Below, in pieces: positions 1-10,501 of a DNA stretch of 64,000 nucleotides (positions are counted from its first letter, which is position 1; every line of letters begins with the position of its first letter). A program made the translations under genes and the position numbers. Where the stretch lies: positions 724,473 through 788,472 of the forward strand of contig JABSSW010000014.1 in NCBI GenBank assembly GCA_018902385.1. The letters run 5' to 3'. The DNA comes from Physcia stellaris (lineage: Eukaryota > Ascomycota > Lecanoromycetes > Caliciales > Physciaceae). Below the pieces are notes generated by a model. That model was not told the DNA's origin, did no database searches, and saw nothing but the letters and a program-made list of their open reading frames with translations.

Positions 1-303
1 CTCTTCAAGTCGGAGAACCCAGACGCTGCCGAGGGAGGATTTATGAACGATATAAATCCAAATAGCGAAGAATTATATTCCAACGCGATGATCGAGACCG
101 GGTTGAACGAGATACGGAGTCGGGCCCCTTGGCCGGAAGAAGAAGGCGAGAAGAATGTCGCAAACAAGGATGCAGGATTCGAGACGGTGCGCTTCCAAGC
201 CATGCGGGTCGCTTACTTCACAATGGACAAGGAAAGTACCGATGAGAGGCCTGTACTCAATAGGATTGTTGGCTTGAAAGAAGATTCTGGAAAAGCTTCC
301 TGA
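1..303 (+). CDS. GLN4: Glutaminyl-tRNA synthetase, C-terminal end (5' truncated by window)
   Basis: The frame is open from base 1 (Leu-Phe-Lys-Ser-Glu-Asn) to a TGA at 301-303, so only about the last 100 residues are here. The segment reads LFKSENPDAAEGGF, then DINPNSEELY, then ETVRFQAMRVAYFTMDKEST and RPVLNRIVGLK. This pattern is typical of the C-terminal anticodon-binding beta-barrel of eukaryotic class I GlnRS. The enzyme charges tRNA-Gln in the cytosol. The ATG at 43 is internal and not the start, because the conserved motif begins upstream of it. The catalytic Rossmann domain lies outside the window. Identification is from motif memory, not from a search. Confidence 0.85.
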   Translation, partial: LFKSENPDAAEGGFMNDINPNSEELYSNAMIETGLNEIRSRAPWPEEEGEKNVANKDAGFETVRFQAMRVAYFTMDKESTDERPVLNRIVGLKEDSGKAS

Positions 304-649
304 TGAGGACCATGATGCTATGTCATGCACTTTACGAATTAATCGCGAGCATAGCAATGGAGTTGCAAGGGGTATATTTGAGAAATGGAAGCATTGTCAT
401 AAAGCTGGGAGGCTTTGTGCCAGAGAAATGATGGCTCCTACCTCATGAGTTCCGAGACGAGAAATGTACAGAATACTTTTAGAGAAAACCTGCTTTTCGG
501 TGTCAAGTGTTAGGAATGGAGTGTTATCATTACAAGACGTATAGATGGAGCTTACAGCGGTATGTGTAATTGAGATCCGAGTGATGGACTGATGGCCGCA
601 TTCGATTAACATGTGACTATCCCTAATATCTTCCTCATCAGGCTCTCAT
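304..649. other. Intergenic: GLN4 3' flank and macro-gene 5' flank
   Basis: No coding signal or repeat is apparent in these 346 bases. They should hold the 3' UTR of the synthetase gene and the promoter of the next gene. Confidence 0.5.
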
Positions 650-1978
650 ATGCACATACTCTTTCAGAAGCTCACAAAATCCATAATCCAGAAAGCATCG
701 ACACATCGATCGTCCTCCACCAAAGCCCTTCGATTTGCAAGAGGAGCTAGAAGAATGTCTTCAGACGTCATCACCCTGTCCGAAATTCCCACCATCTCGG
801 AGCTCTATAAATCCTCCGAGCTGCAACCAGCACCACCAGACAGCTCAACCCCAGAGCCATCGGGATCTCTCAACTCCAAAGTCGCTCTGATACGCACCTC
901 GATCACAGATCTCAAAGTCACATCCATAGTAAATGCCGCCAATAGATCCCTCCTTGGTGGAGGCGGAGTCGTAAGTTCCTCCAAATCCCTCCCCCAGGCA
1001 CGTCAATGTACTACTTTCCACCTCTCCTCTACTGTCTATCCGCCTTGCACAGCACTACATTCTCTGATACTCATACCTTACAGGACGGTGCAATCCACCG
1101 CGCCGCCGGCCCCTCCCTCCTTTCAGAATGCCGCACCCTCAACGGCTGCTCCACCGGCTCCGCCAAAATAACCACCGCCCACGCCCTCCCCAGCTCCTAC
1201 ATAATCCACGCCGTCGGCCCGGTCTACTCCTCCACACTACGTCAATCGCCCACCCTCCCCGCAGAACTGCTAGCCGGATGCTACAAGACCAGTCTAGAGC
1301 TCGCCGCGGAGAAGGGCGGTAGTATCGCGTTCAGCTGTCTCAGCACGGGGGTATATGGGTATCCGAGCCAGGAGGCGGCAGAGGTCGCGCTGGGGGTTGT
1401 GAGAGGGTGGTTACTCGATTCAGCGGAGAAGGGGAAGGGGGGCGGAAGGGAGGGCGAGGGGAAGGGCTTGGAGCGGGTTATCTTCTGCTGCTTCGAGGCC
1501 AAAGACGAACGGGCGTATAAGGTGCTTATCCCGTATGTACCACCCCTCCACTCCATCAGACTCTATGAAAATCGTGCCATACCGCATGCACGCTAACATG
1601 CACCACAGGAAATTCTTCCCACCTACCCCCTCGGACCTCCCCTCCGCTACATCAGCACCCACCGCCACAGCAACCGAACCAGATTCCGAGCCCGGCGAAC
1701 CCCCCGCCCCACTCGACACCCAAGCCTCCTCCCTCATAGCCGCAGCCGAGAAGAGCGCGAACAACGAATCCCCCAACGCCAAGAAGCTAAAGGTCACGAA
1801 CCCCGATCCGGACGTTGGCGACGACTGGGAGACGATTGAGAAGCCGGAGGACTTTTTGGCGGATGAGGATCCTAAGCCGGCTGTCGATGCTGAAGGAGCG
1901 AAGGAGGTGGCAGATGGTAAAGGAGAGAGGGAGGGTGAGGGGAGCTTGGGCAAGAATGCGCTGTTGAAGGATTGGTAG
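650..1978 (+). CDS. Macro-domain protein (ADP-ribose / O-acetyl-ADP-ribose binding hydrolase type)
   Basis: My model is join(650..970,1084..1532,1609..1978), 379 residues. Intron 1 starts GTAAGT; intron 2 has a CTAAC branch site and CACAG acceptor; frames close at both. The macro domain shows VNAANRSLLGGGGV then DGAIHRAAGPSLL, the usual ADP-ribose-binding Asn-Ala-Ala-Asn and Gly-rich loops, followed by YIIHAVGPVY and FSCLSTGVYGYP. Such proteins remove ADP-ribose from proteins or hydrolyse O-acetyl-ADP-ribose. A low-complexity acidic C-terminal tail follows the domain. Two starts are possible: ATG 650 adds about 35 Arg/Lys/Ser-rich residues resembling a mitochondrial presequence, while ATG 755 (MSSDVITLSE) would give a cytosolic form. 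I cannot choose between them from sequence alone. Confidence 0.85.
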
Positions 1979-3033
1979 TCCCTGTCATGGGCGGGGAAAG
2001 CGAAGGAGCCAAGGACTTATGAGAGAGGGTATCGGCATGTGGCTATGATTGAATGAGATCACGGTCTTTTATCATGAATAGCGGTTATGCAGCAAATTAA
2101 GCAGTTCGGAGTAAGGATGCAAGATACCACTGCTTTGAAATATTACTACATTTTCCATCATGGCTTAACACTTATCTTGTGAAGGGAAATGCCTAGCTAG
2201 CACGATTCCCTCCTTCCTCGAGGATGATATCAGATGACCTCTATTGAGTAGAATTAATTGGGGGGATAATAGGGTATGTATTTCAGAAAAACCCCACATC
2301 AACCCCAGCAGCCTCTTGTCCGAAAACCTCAAGTTTAATCAGGAAAGCAATGTATATATAACCTCGGTACATGAGCTCCAGAATCTCATCGTTCCGCTGT
2401 CCAAGGTACACAAATCCCCCAATCTGCTAATGTAGATTACAACCAGACACTCCTGCGAAGGAGACTTGGGGGAATAGGTCAAGGGGAAATGTTTGGGGTC
2501 GTTTGGGGGGAGCGAATACGTAGGGATGAGGGACGAGAGTCTTGACTGATATAGAGGACAGGATAGGGCGTGTTGGAGGGGAAGGGTGGGACCGGGGGGA
2601 AGGATTGTGCAGATAGGAGCTTGGTGGGGAGAAGAGATTTAACGTACCGGTGTATAGTCAAGATTTGGATGATTTGGGGATCAGTGGTGTGCTAAGAGAT
2701 GGAATTAGGGGATTGAAGGAGTTGTGGAAATAGTCCAGTTGAAAGATAGATGACATTTGCTGAGACGAACGCAGGGCTTTCAGTCAAATACCACGACACT
2801 TCTCCTTACTGTGCGATAATCCTGCTCCTTTTCTCTTGCCGCATAGAAAGCTGGAATGAGGGATGTGGGGGATAGGATGCAGGTTGGTTCAGAGGCGAAT
2901 GAAAGGCCATTCGCCGAGGAAAATTATTGAATGCTTACGTAAATGGGAGAAGGTGCTGGAGACAGGATATTGAACTCTGAGAGCAGAAGCCAAGGAGATG
3001 CATTTATAGAACTGTTGGTATACCCTTGCACAT
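1979..3033. other. Intergenic, about 1 kb between convergent genes
   Basis: The macro gene and the Cup1-like gene converge here. Short open frames are present but none has recognisable content, coding bias or splice logic. No repeat was seen. Confidence 0.5.
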
Positions 3034-4445
3034 TTACGTCTTCAGGACCTTCCCATCCTTATCGACGCCCTCAAACGGCTCCCAACCAACCGGTTGATCC
3101 ACACTCAGCACCACCATCTTCTCTTCGTCCACCCGCCCCCATTTGACGTCCCACTTCGCTTTCTCCGGGTTCCACTTTATCGAGGGACACTGTGCGAATA
3201 CGCCCGTCCACATCCGGCGCATGTATCTCGGCGTCAAGGTATGGGCTTCCCGGGCTTGATACTCCACTTTCCTCGCCCGGACTGCTTCCTCCACTTCTTG
3301 CCCCGCGGCCTCCCCGCTTTTTCGAAAGAGCCAGTGCCTCTCGCTCTACGCTGGGGCGGCCCCAGCCAGCTCTCTTTGCCCAAGGCGAGCTCTCCGAGGC
3401 GAATCCATTCCGCTTCGGGGAGAGGGGGCATCAGCCGATCGAGCGTCTCGGCGTACCATTTCTTCGTCAGGTTCTTGATACGTACCACCGGCATCGGCCG
3501 ACCCCATGTATTCGTCTCCGGAATTTTGGGCGCGCTAGACTTGGGCAACGGTTTCTTATAGGCACCCTGCTTCTGCCGCATCTGCGATTTAATCAACGCG
3601 ACGAACTTGTCGGAAAATAAGGGCATATTCGGCTTGGACGCCTGTTCCTTGGACGGCGAGTCCAGCGCTTCGGAAAGCGTTCGGAGTTCCTGATCGTTGA
3701 TGGGGTTGCGGTTGGGCGGCATGAGGGCTTTGAGGAGGTCGTGTTTCCGTCTGCCCCGACGGCCGTAGGTGAGGTCGAGGACTTTCGTGAGCGCGTTGTC
3801 CATGCCAGCATTGGCCTTTTGGAGAAAGCGGAGTTCTTGCCGCGCTTCGGCTAGCATTTGGACGTTGCGTTTGTATGATTTCTTCAGGCTTTCCACGTCT
3901 TTGGCAGAATGAGAGTCGTTGCCGCGAAAAACGGAGCCTGGCTCAGGTTTTCGAGGGCAGTAATCGCGGAAGCGCGATCTGTAGTGGGCTTGAAAGAATT
4001 TGCGAGAGGCTGGATCGGGGAGGTAGCTTGCTTCGCGGAGGAGGGATCGGAAGAGATGGAGGGTAGTAGTGCTATCAATTGAACGTCCATGCTGGCTACT
4101 CCTCGAAGTCTGTTCTCTGATCTCTTGTTTGGCCTCACGGATCTTTTTTCTGGATATTGAATCATCAGTCACTTTCTTCCTCCAATGAGTAGACGTTGAC
4201 CCCTCTCCCTTGAGAGTCGTGTCTTCTCTTGGCTCTTGCGCATCAGGTACGCTAGTCGTGTCTTGATTGAGTCGCCTTATTTGCTTTATATTGGGATCCC
4301 AAATTGCATTGAAGATTTGGCCATCAGATCCCCGCGGTTTACCGGGCCCTCTTAGCAGTCCATCCTTGCTCCTAGCCTGTTCTCCCTTTTTCCCTCTGCC
4401 CATCCACGAGGTGCCAGCTTTGACAGCTCTCGCAGCCCTTTTCAT
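3034..4445 (-). CDS. Cup1-like LYR-motif (Complex1_LYR) protein with apparent frameshift
   Basis: Translation from ATG 4443-4445 gives a basic N-terminal region and then the LYR-type helix LHLFRSLLREASYLPDP with SRKFFQAHYRSRFRDY, near residues 130-165. Next come PPNRNPINDQELRTLSEAL, RPMPVVRIKNLTKKWYAETL and LMPPLPEAEWIRLGEL. LYR proteins act in mitochondria with acyl-carrier protein or Fe-S and respiratory assembly; the fungal Cup1-like branch is poorly characterised. The frame then breaks at about 3343-3350. The better C-terminus (HWLFRKSGEAAGQEVEEA, then PRYMRRMWTGVFAQCP) lies in a frame that needs one extra base and ends at 3034. No plausible intron fits the break, so it is either an assembly error or a true mutation. 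The long N-terminal extension before the LYR helix may mean the true start differs. Confidence 0.72.
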
Positions 4446-4662
4446 GGCGAGTAAGTTGACGGAAACCCAGCAGGATTGGATGTCTAGGCATTGTTAGATT
4501 TTTTTCTGCTAGGCTTGTGTTAGCTTAATAACGAGGAAGACGACAGCGTAATGTGTACCATTGACGTCCGGGGATGAAATAATGCTGTCGGGTTGAAGTA
4601 GATAATAATTCCTGGGTTGACTGGTCTACTAGTCTGAAAAGAGGTTAGCCTAATTAGCCGCC

Positions 4663-4685
4663 GACGCGCTCCCCACTTTCGCGTC
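4663..4685. promoter_or_regulatory. Paired inverted MCB-like sites (GACGCG / CGCGTC) upstream of MBP1
   Basis: GACGCG at 4663-4668 and its reverse complement CGCGTC at 4680-4685 lie about 200 bp before the MBP1 ATG, in the 436-bp gap shared with the divergent Cup1-like gene. ACGCG is the core of the MluI cell-cycle box bound by MBF, whose DNA-binding subunit is the product of the next gene. Autoregulation is an inference. Confidence 0.45.
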
Positions 4686-4881
4686 TCGGAGATGATCTCG
4701 TTAATTGAACGGGATCACGTTCTCTCGCCGATGCTGCCTCTGAGATTGGGCCATTAATCGCAAATAGAAAATCGTGTGAATTGAAGCCACTTCGCTACCC
4801 AAAAGCATATCACAGAGACACCACCCGTGCCCTTCCCTACCGCCAGAGAGGCGCAATCCCTACTGACTGGCCTCAACAATT

Positions 4882-7695
4882 ATGGCTTCAGCTCTCCACG
4901 TTGGCTCCCCCCCAGCTCCTCCCCCTACCTTCTCCAGAATCAACACCGACACTCCAATGCATGGTCTACCCTATCCGGCCCCTACCATGAACTCTTTCGA
5001 TGCTTCCAAATCCATTGCAACCACTCCGACACCGACTCCTCCCGCTTCCAGGGGTAATCACAACGCCATGTCTTACAATACTTCTTCTTTTGCTCCCCCA
5101 AACGGTTATCATTCCCAACAGAGCACTCCAAGGGCATATGCTGATGTCAATGGCAATGTTCCTACCCAATATCTTCCGGGACAGCAACCACAGATATATA
5201 CAGTATAGCCAGTGCATCTACGTCGAAAGTAAGCTTCGCTGATACATCTAATCTAGGCGGTCTATTCCGGTGTCTCGGTCTACGAAATGGAAACGCACGG
5301 TGTAGCTATCATGCGCAGAAGACATGATTCATGGTTGAATGCAACCCAGATTCTAAAAGTTGCAGGTATCGATAAAGGGAAGCGTACCAAAGTGCTGGAA
5401 AAGGAAATCCTTTCCGGCAGGCACGAAAAGGTACAGGGAGGATACGGCAAGTATCAAGGCACATGGATCAGCTATGACAGAGGCGTTGAATTCTGTCGTC
5501 AGTACGGAGTGGAAGAACTGCTTCGTCCTTTGTTGCAATATGATATGGGACAAGACGGTATGACTGTTGCAGGCCAAGGGAACGTAGACACACCAACAAA
5601 AGAACAAGCTATGGCTGCACAAAGAAAGAGAAACATGTTGGGTGGAGGAATTGATAATCGACCTACGGGAAACTCACCTAATGGAACATTCTTCAAGAAT
5701 ATATCGAAAACCGCTGCGAACGCAGTGAATGCTATTAACAAGGCAAGATTCGACTCTCCAGCACCACGACCTGGTACCGGTAATAAATATTCTGGACCTG
5801 CAAGGCGACCTTCACAACAAATGTTTGGCAGTCAAGAATCGGCATTTGCTGGGAGCAGTCAGCAAAGTATGCAGAGTTTGCATTCAGAAAACAGCTTCAG
5901 CAACAGTCAACTGGATCCTGCCTTAAGAGTCCCTTTCTACCCAGCTTCTCAGGACCAAAACCAGAATGGTGACTTCCAAGAGCCTCCACGAAAGCGGGCC
6001 AGGCCTTCATCTACACAGGACCCTTTCGGGAACGACCTTGAGCTCTCTATGATAGACGGATCAGCGGAGCAGGCAGACCCCTTCCATTACCAACACTCAC
6101 ATCGGAACGTGGGCTCATCTTTCACAGGCCTTGCACCGCTGCCTCAACCAACTACTAAAATGGCCATGGAAAGACAACAGCTGCTAATGTCCTTGTTCTT
6201 AGACCAATCACAGTCTGACTTTTCTGCTCATCCGGCATTGCTGCGATTGTCCAGTGAGGATCTTGACTTACCGATTGATGGGACGGCTCATACGGCGCTG
6301 CATTGGGCTGCCACCCTTGCTCGTCCTGCGCTTGTTCGAGCCTTAATTAGGAAGGGCGCGAGCATCTTCCGTCTTAATGGAGGAGGTGAGACTGCACTGA
6401 TGCGTGCTTCTCAAACGACAAACAACATGGACAACAACACCTTCCCGGAGCTGCTGGACCTACTTGGTCCGACGATTGAAGTCCGTGATGGCCGTGGCCG
6501 TACGGTTTTACATCACATTGCTGTTTCTTCAGCAGTCCCAGGCCGAGCAGCCGCCTGTCGCTACTACCTAGAGTCCTTGCTTGAGTTCGTCGTCCGTCAA
6601 GGAAGTAATGCCAACAGTGCACAAAATTCCTTCACCAATACCCTCTTCAACGAGACTCAAGATTCCAACGTCCCGCCCCCTATGAAATCAATTGGCCTGG
6701 CAAGATTTATGAACGAGATTGTCAACTCACCAGATATGTCTGGAGATACTGCTCTGAACCTGGCGGCCAGAATCGACAATAAGAGTATCATTCATCAACT
6801 TCTTGAAATTGGTGCAGATCCCACAATCCCCAATCGCGGTGGTCTGAAACCTGTCGACTTTGGCGTTGGGGGTGAGCCAGAACCTTACAATGAGCGTCAG
6901 CAAACCAGCCTCGTAACAAGAAACGAGGGGCCTCAAACCAGCAAAGTCAACGAAAGCAGCCAGGACCTAATGTCCTGTGAGCACTCACCCCCTTACCTCT
7001 TCATTCTAACACCTATGCTAACCTTACACCTCAATCCAGCAATGACAGACCTCCTCACCCAAACCGACCTATCCTTCAAATCCGAGCTCACAAAGAAACA
7101 ATCCCTCATCGACGAAGCACACTCCAAACTCCGCGACAACACCTCCCAACTCGGCACGGAGCGCCGGCGCCTCTCCGCCCTCCAACAAAAAGCAGACGCC
7201 CGCACCGCCCTCCGGCAACAAATCGCGAACCTGCGCCGCGCGAACGACGACCAGCGAAAACGCGTGCAGCAGAAAGGCGCAGGGGCCGAAACCCTGCAAG
7301 CAGACATTAAAGTCGGCGAAGCAGACGCCGGCCTTCTGATCCCTACCGCCGACCTTCCCGCCCGCAAAACCCCCTCTGCATCCATTTCCTCGTCCCAAGC
7401 CTCCTCGCTCTCGGCTCTCCCCTCGCCTCAGGTCCTCGCTGCGCGCCTCACCGCGTACAAACACACGAATGCCCGTCTAGAGTCCCATGCCAAGGAGCTG
7501 CAAAGCCGCAGCTCCGAGCTGGAGGGGAAGTTGAAGAGGGTCGTCATGCTTTGTACCGGGGTTAGGGACGAGGGTAAGGTCGATGATATGTTGGAGGCGT
7601 TGCAGACGGCGGTGGAGAGTGAGCGGGATGAAGAGATTGAGGTGGGGAGGGTGAGGGATTTTTTGAGGAGGGTTGAGGGCGGTGCTGGGGAGTAA
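4882..7695 (+). CDS. MBP1: APSES transcription factor Mbp1 (MBF DNA-binding subunit), ankyrin repeats
   Basis: My model is join(4882..5202,5257..6976,7040..7695), 898 residues. The APSES/KilA-N domain starts at exon 2 (about residue 108): VYEMETHGVAIMRRRHDSWL, NATQILKVAGIDKGKRTKVL, then GGYGKYQGTWISYDRGVEFC. Ankyrin repeats follow near residue 448 (TALHWAATLARPALVRALI) and near 600 (GDTALNLAARIDNKSIIHQL). The C-terminal third is a Glu/Lys/Arg-rich coiled coil that in this family binds the Swi6-type partner. Mbp1 with Swi6 drives G1/S transcription from MCB elements in the nucleus. The 6977-7039 segment has GTGAGC, a GCTAAC branch site and CAG but is 63 nt without a stop, so retention would keep the frame. 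The N-terminal 107 residues are Pro/Ser/Thr-rich. Confidence 0.9.
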
Positions 7696-8375
7696 GGAAA
7701 GGAAAGTCGAGGTCGTGAGGCGTTAAAGGGGGGAAGGGGGGAGGATTTGTATATTTGCAAGGGAGTTGGGACGGGGGGTTCACGTCGGGCATTTTAAACG
7801 TACATGGTATTACGGGGCATGTTGCATGACTTTGGGGTAGTATTTCTTTCTTCTTCCTCTTCTGCCATATTGTGGTTCTTTAGGTTCTTCACGCTGGGCA
7901 GATCTAGTCGACCCATCTAGTATCGGCAAATATCACATGGCCTGAATCGATCTCCCGCTGTCTTTCGGCTAGGATGAATTTGAGTCTTGATCATGTATGG
8001 CTTTACTGTTCGCTAACATTGGAACCCAGTCATGATGAGGGAGACGGACTTCAACCTGTTTCAAACGGTACCTTATTTGCATGCATCTAAAAAGCCCCAG
8101 AGAAGAGAATACAAGAGAAGAGAAGAGAGAAGGAAAAGCCCCAGAGAAACGATGAACATGGTCGACTTTTGCATCAAACGTGCTCCCCTGACCATGATCT
8201 GCGCCGCCTGTATAATGGCACGTCGCAGTACGGTAAGGCAGCTACTCTGAACGCCGAACCCCCTACGTCCGGAGGAGATGAAGCCTCATGAGCACAGCCT
8301 AGACCGCCTAGATACACGAACAGCAACCCCCTCTCCTCCCCCCATCTCCACCAGTCAAACCTGCATCACCTCCCC
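7696..8375. other. Intergenic between convergent MBP1 and LAT1
   Basis: These 680 bases hold the two 3' ends. A GA-rich run (AGAAGAGA type) lies near 8098-8140. No other feature is apparent. Confidence 0.5.
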
Positions 8376-10077
8376 TCACAACATCAACTCCAACGGACTC
8401 TCCACCACGCGCTTCAACTCCCTTACCCACTCCCCACCCACAGCCCCATCAACGACCTTATGATCGAAGCTGCCCGTAACGACAATCTGCTCGTCCCAGC
8501 CGACACCCACTCCATCCTCTCCCTCCCCCTCAACAGGAACCGCAACCTTGCGCGTCGTACCCACGGCCAGAATCCCCGCCTGGGGTGGATTGATCACAGC
8601 CGTGAACCGCTCCACGGCCGCGTTCATGCCCATGTTGCTGATCGTGAAGGTCCCGCCCTGGTACTCCTCGGGCTTGAGTTTGCCGTCGCGGGCGCGCTTG
8701 CCCAGGTCTTTGACCGTGGCGGAAATGGCTTCGAGGCCGAGCGCGTCGGCGCCGCGGACGATGGGCGTCATGAGGCCTATCGGCGTGGCGACGGCGACGC
8801 TGACGTCCACGGTCGTGTGTTTCCGGATGAAGACCTGCCCGTCTGGGCCTTCGCGCCAGGAGGAATTGACGGTGGGCACTTTCTTGCAGGCGATCGCGAC
8901 GGCTTTGATGAGGAAGTCGTTTAAGGAGAGTTTGTAACGGCCGTCGGCGGAGCTGTTCAGCGATTGCCGCAGTTTGAGGAGCTTGCTGACTGAGAGCGTG
9001 CCCGAGACGAAGTAGTGCGGGTTCTGGTTCATGGACTGGGTGAGGCGGCTGGCGATGGTTTTGCGCATCGAGGAGGCGGGCGTGTCTTCGTAGGCTGCGG
9101 CGGGGGCGCCACCGGGTGTTGGTTGGGAGGGTGAGCTGGAGGCGGGTTTGTATTTCTCGATGTCGGATTTCGTGATCCGGCCGCCGGGGCCGGTGCCTTT
9201 GAGTTGGGTGAGAGGGACGCCGCGGTCGAGGGCGAGCTTTTTGGCAGAGGGGCTGGCGTTGGGCGCGCGCTCGAGACTGGTTTGCAGGCGGCCGCCTGTG
9301 GAGGTGGATTCCTCTGGTTCGGGCTCGGATGAGGGTTTTGAGTCTTCTTGATTGGATTTGGGAAGGGTTGACGGGGAGGTTTCCGAGCCTGTGTCTGCAG
9401 GTTCTGATGAATCGGCAGCTTCTTCTCCAGACTCTTTCTTGGGGGTTCTTTCTCTCCTCCTGCGTCGTCTAAGGTGAATGACTCGAAGGGCGCAATATCG
9501 GTTCCTTCCTCTACCATGACGGCAATCGGCTACTCGATTGTGAGCTACGACGGCCGTTCGGCATGCATTGAACTTACATTTCCAACGGCGACGTCCTTTT
9601 CGCCAGACTCCTTCAAGATCTTCGCCAATACTCCATCTTCTTGGAATTCGAAATCCATCTGAGCTTTGTCGGTTTCAATCTCAACCAGTACATCACCTGG
9701 CGCTATTGTGTCTCCAGCTTGTTTCTGCCATGTTCCTATGTTTCCTGAGGTCATGGTGGGGGACAGAGCAGGCATGCTAACAACGGTATGAGGAGGAAAT
9801 GCTTTGGTACATTAGCGTTGTCATGGCATGGTGTTCTCTATTGACAACATACATTTGGACGCATAGAATCTCGCGAGCGCTGAGAGCGCCGGGGTAAGTC
9901 TGGGAAATTGATAAGCTCATTGCGTCCGCAAATAGGACAGCGATAGGATCAAATTCGATTGTAGCCCTACCTCGAGGCATCATGTCTTCGGTACAGAGAG
10001 GGTGCTGTTTTGATTGCCGATGGAGCTCTCAAGCAAGAACTTCGTGGAGCGCGGCGGAAAACGGCAGTGGCTGACAT
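8376..10077 (-). CDS. LAT1: Pyruvate dehydrogenase E2, dihydrolipoamide acetyltransferase
   Basis: My model is complement(join(8376..9529,9578..9801,9853..9899,9971..10077)), about 510 residues. Exon 1 encodes an Arg/Ser/Ala-rich presequence ([14 protein letters not shown]). The lipoyl domain reads [18 protein letters not shown] and [16 protein letters not shown], with Lys of DKA as the lipoylation site. The peripheral-subunit-binding domain ([35 protein letters not shown]) and the 2-oxoacid catalytic domain follow, ending in [15 protein letters not shown] with the HxxxDG active site. The enzyme moves acetyl groups to CoA in the mitochondrial matrix. The linker changes frame at the G5 run 9442-9446 (C5 on the coding strand): one more C restores [10 protein letters not shown] and all that follows. 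In a conserved enzyme an assembly indel is the likeliest cause. The gene is divergent from SEC7. Confidence 0.9.
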
Positions 10078-10501
10078 GGTGATGGAGAACAGGAGAGGAG
10101 CAATTGAAGACTTCTATGAGCGAAGTCTATAGATTAGTAGAAGTGATTCATTAGTCGTCGCGGGATCCCGAAGGAGCAAGGATGATTTGTTGAGCTTTGG
10201 GGTGAGCTTCTTCTCGCACATTGAAATTCGACCCCTGCAAGTCCCGATAAATCCACCGATCTGACTAAGACTCGCCAGCCAATCGGAGCAGGCCTACAAT
10301 TTGTGTGCCTTCTCAGCTACTTTACATGATCTTTGTTGGAGTGAACAAGTAGCACTCAGCAAAAGCTGTTCAATCGGTTCCTACCACTGCCATGCCGTGG
10401 CAGCCTTCTCGATGCTAACGTCACGTTTGAAGAGAAACAGCTGGCGCTGCACAAGGTGGATACGAGCTGGGCGATCTATTTCCCCAGGTTAAAGACTGCA
10501 C
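10078..10501. promoter_or_regulatory. Divergent LAT1-SEC7 promoter region with CCAAT box
   Basis: These 424 bp separate the LAT1 start (minus) from the SEC7 start (plus), so both promoters must lie here. A CCAAT pentamer sits at 10279-10283 within GCCAATCGG, the form bound by the fungal HAP/CBC complex, which commonly acts on respiratory genes. No clear TATA box was found. Confidence 0.4.
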
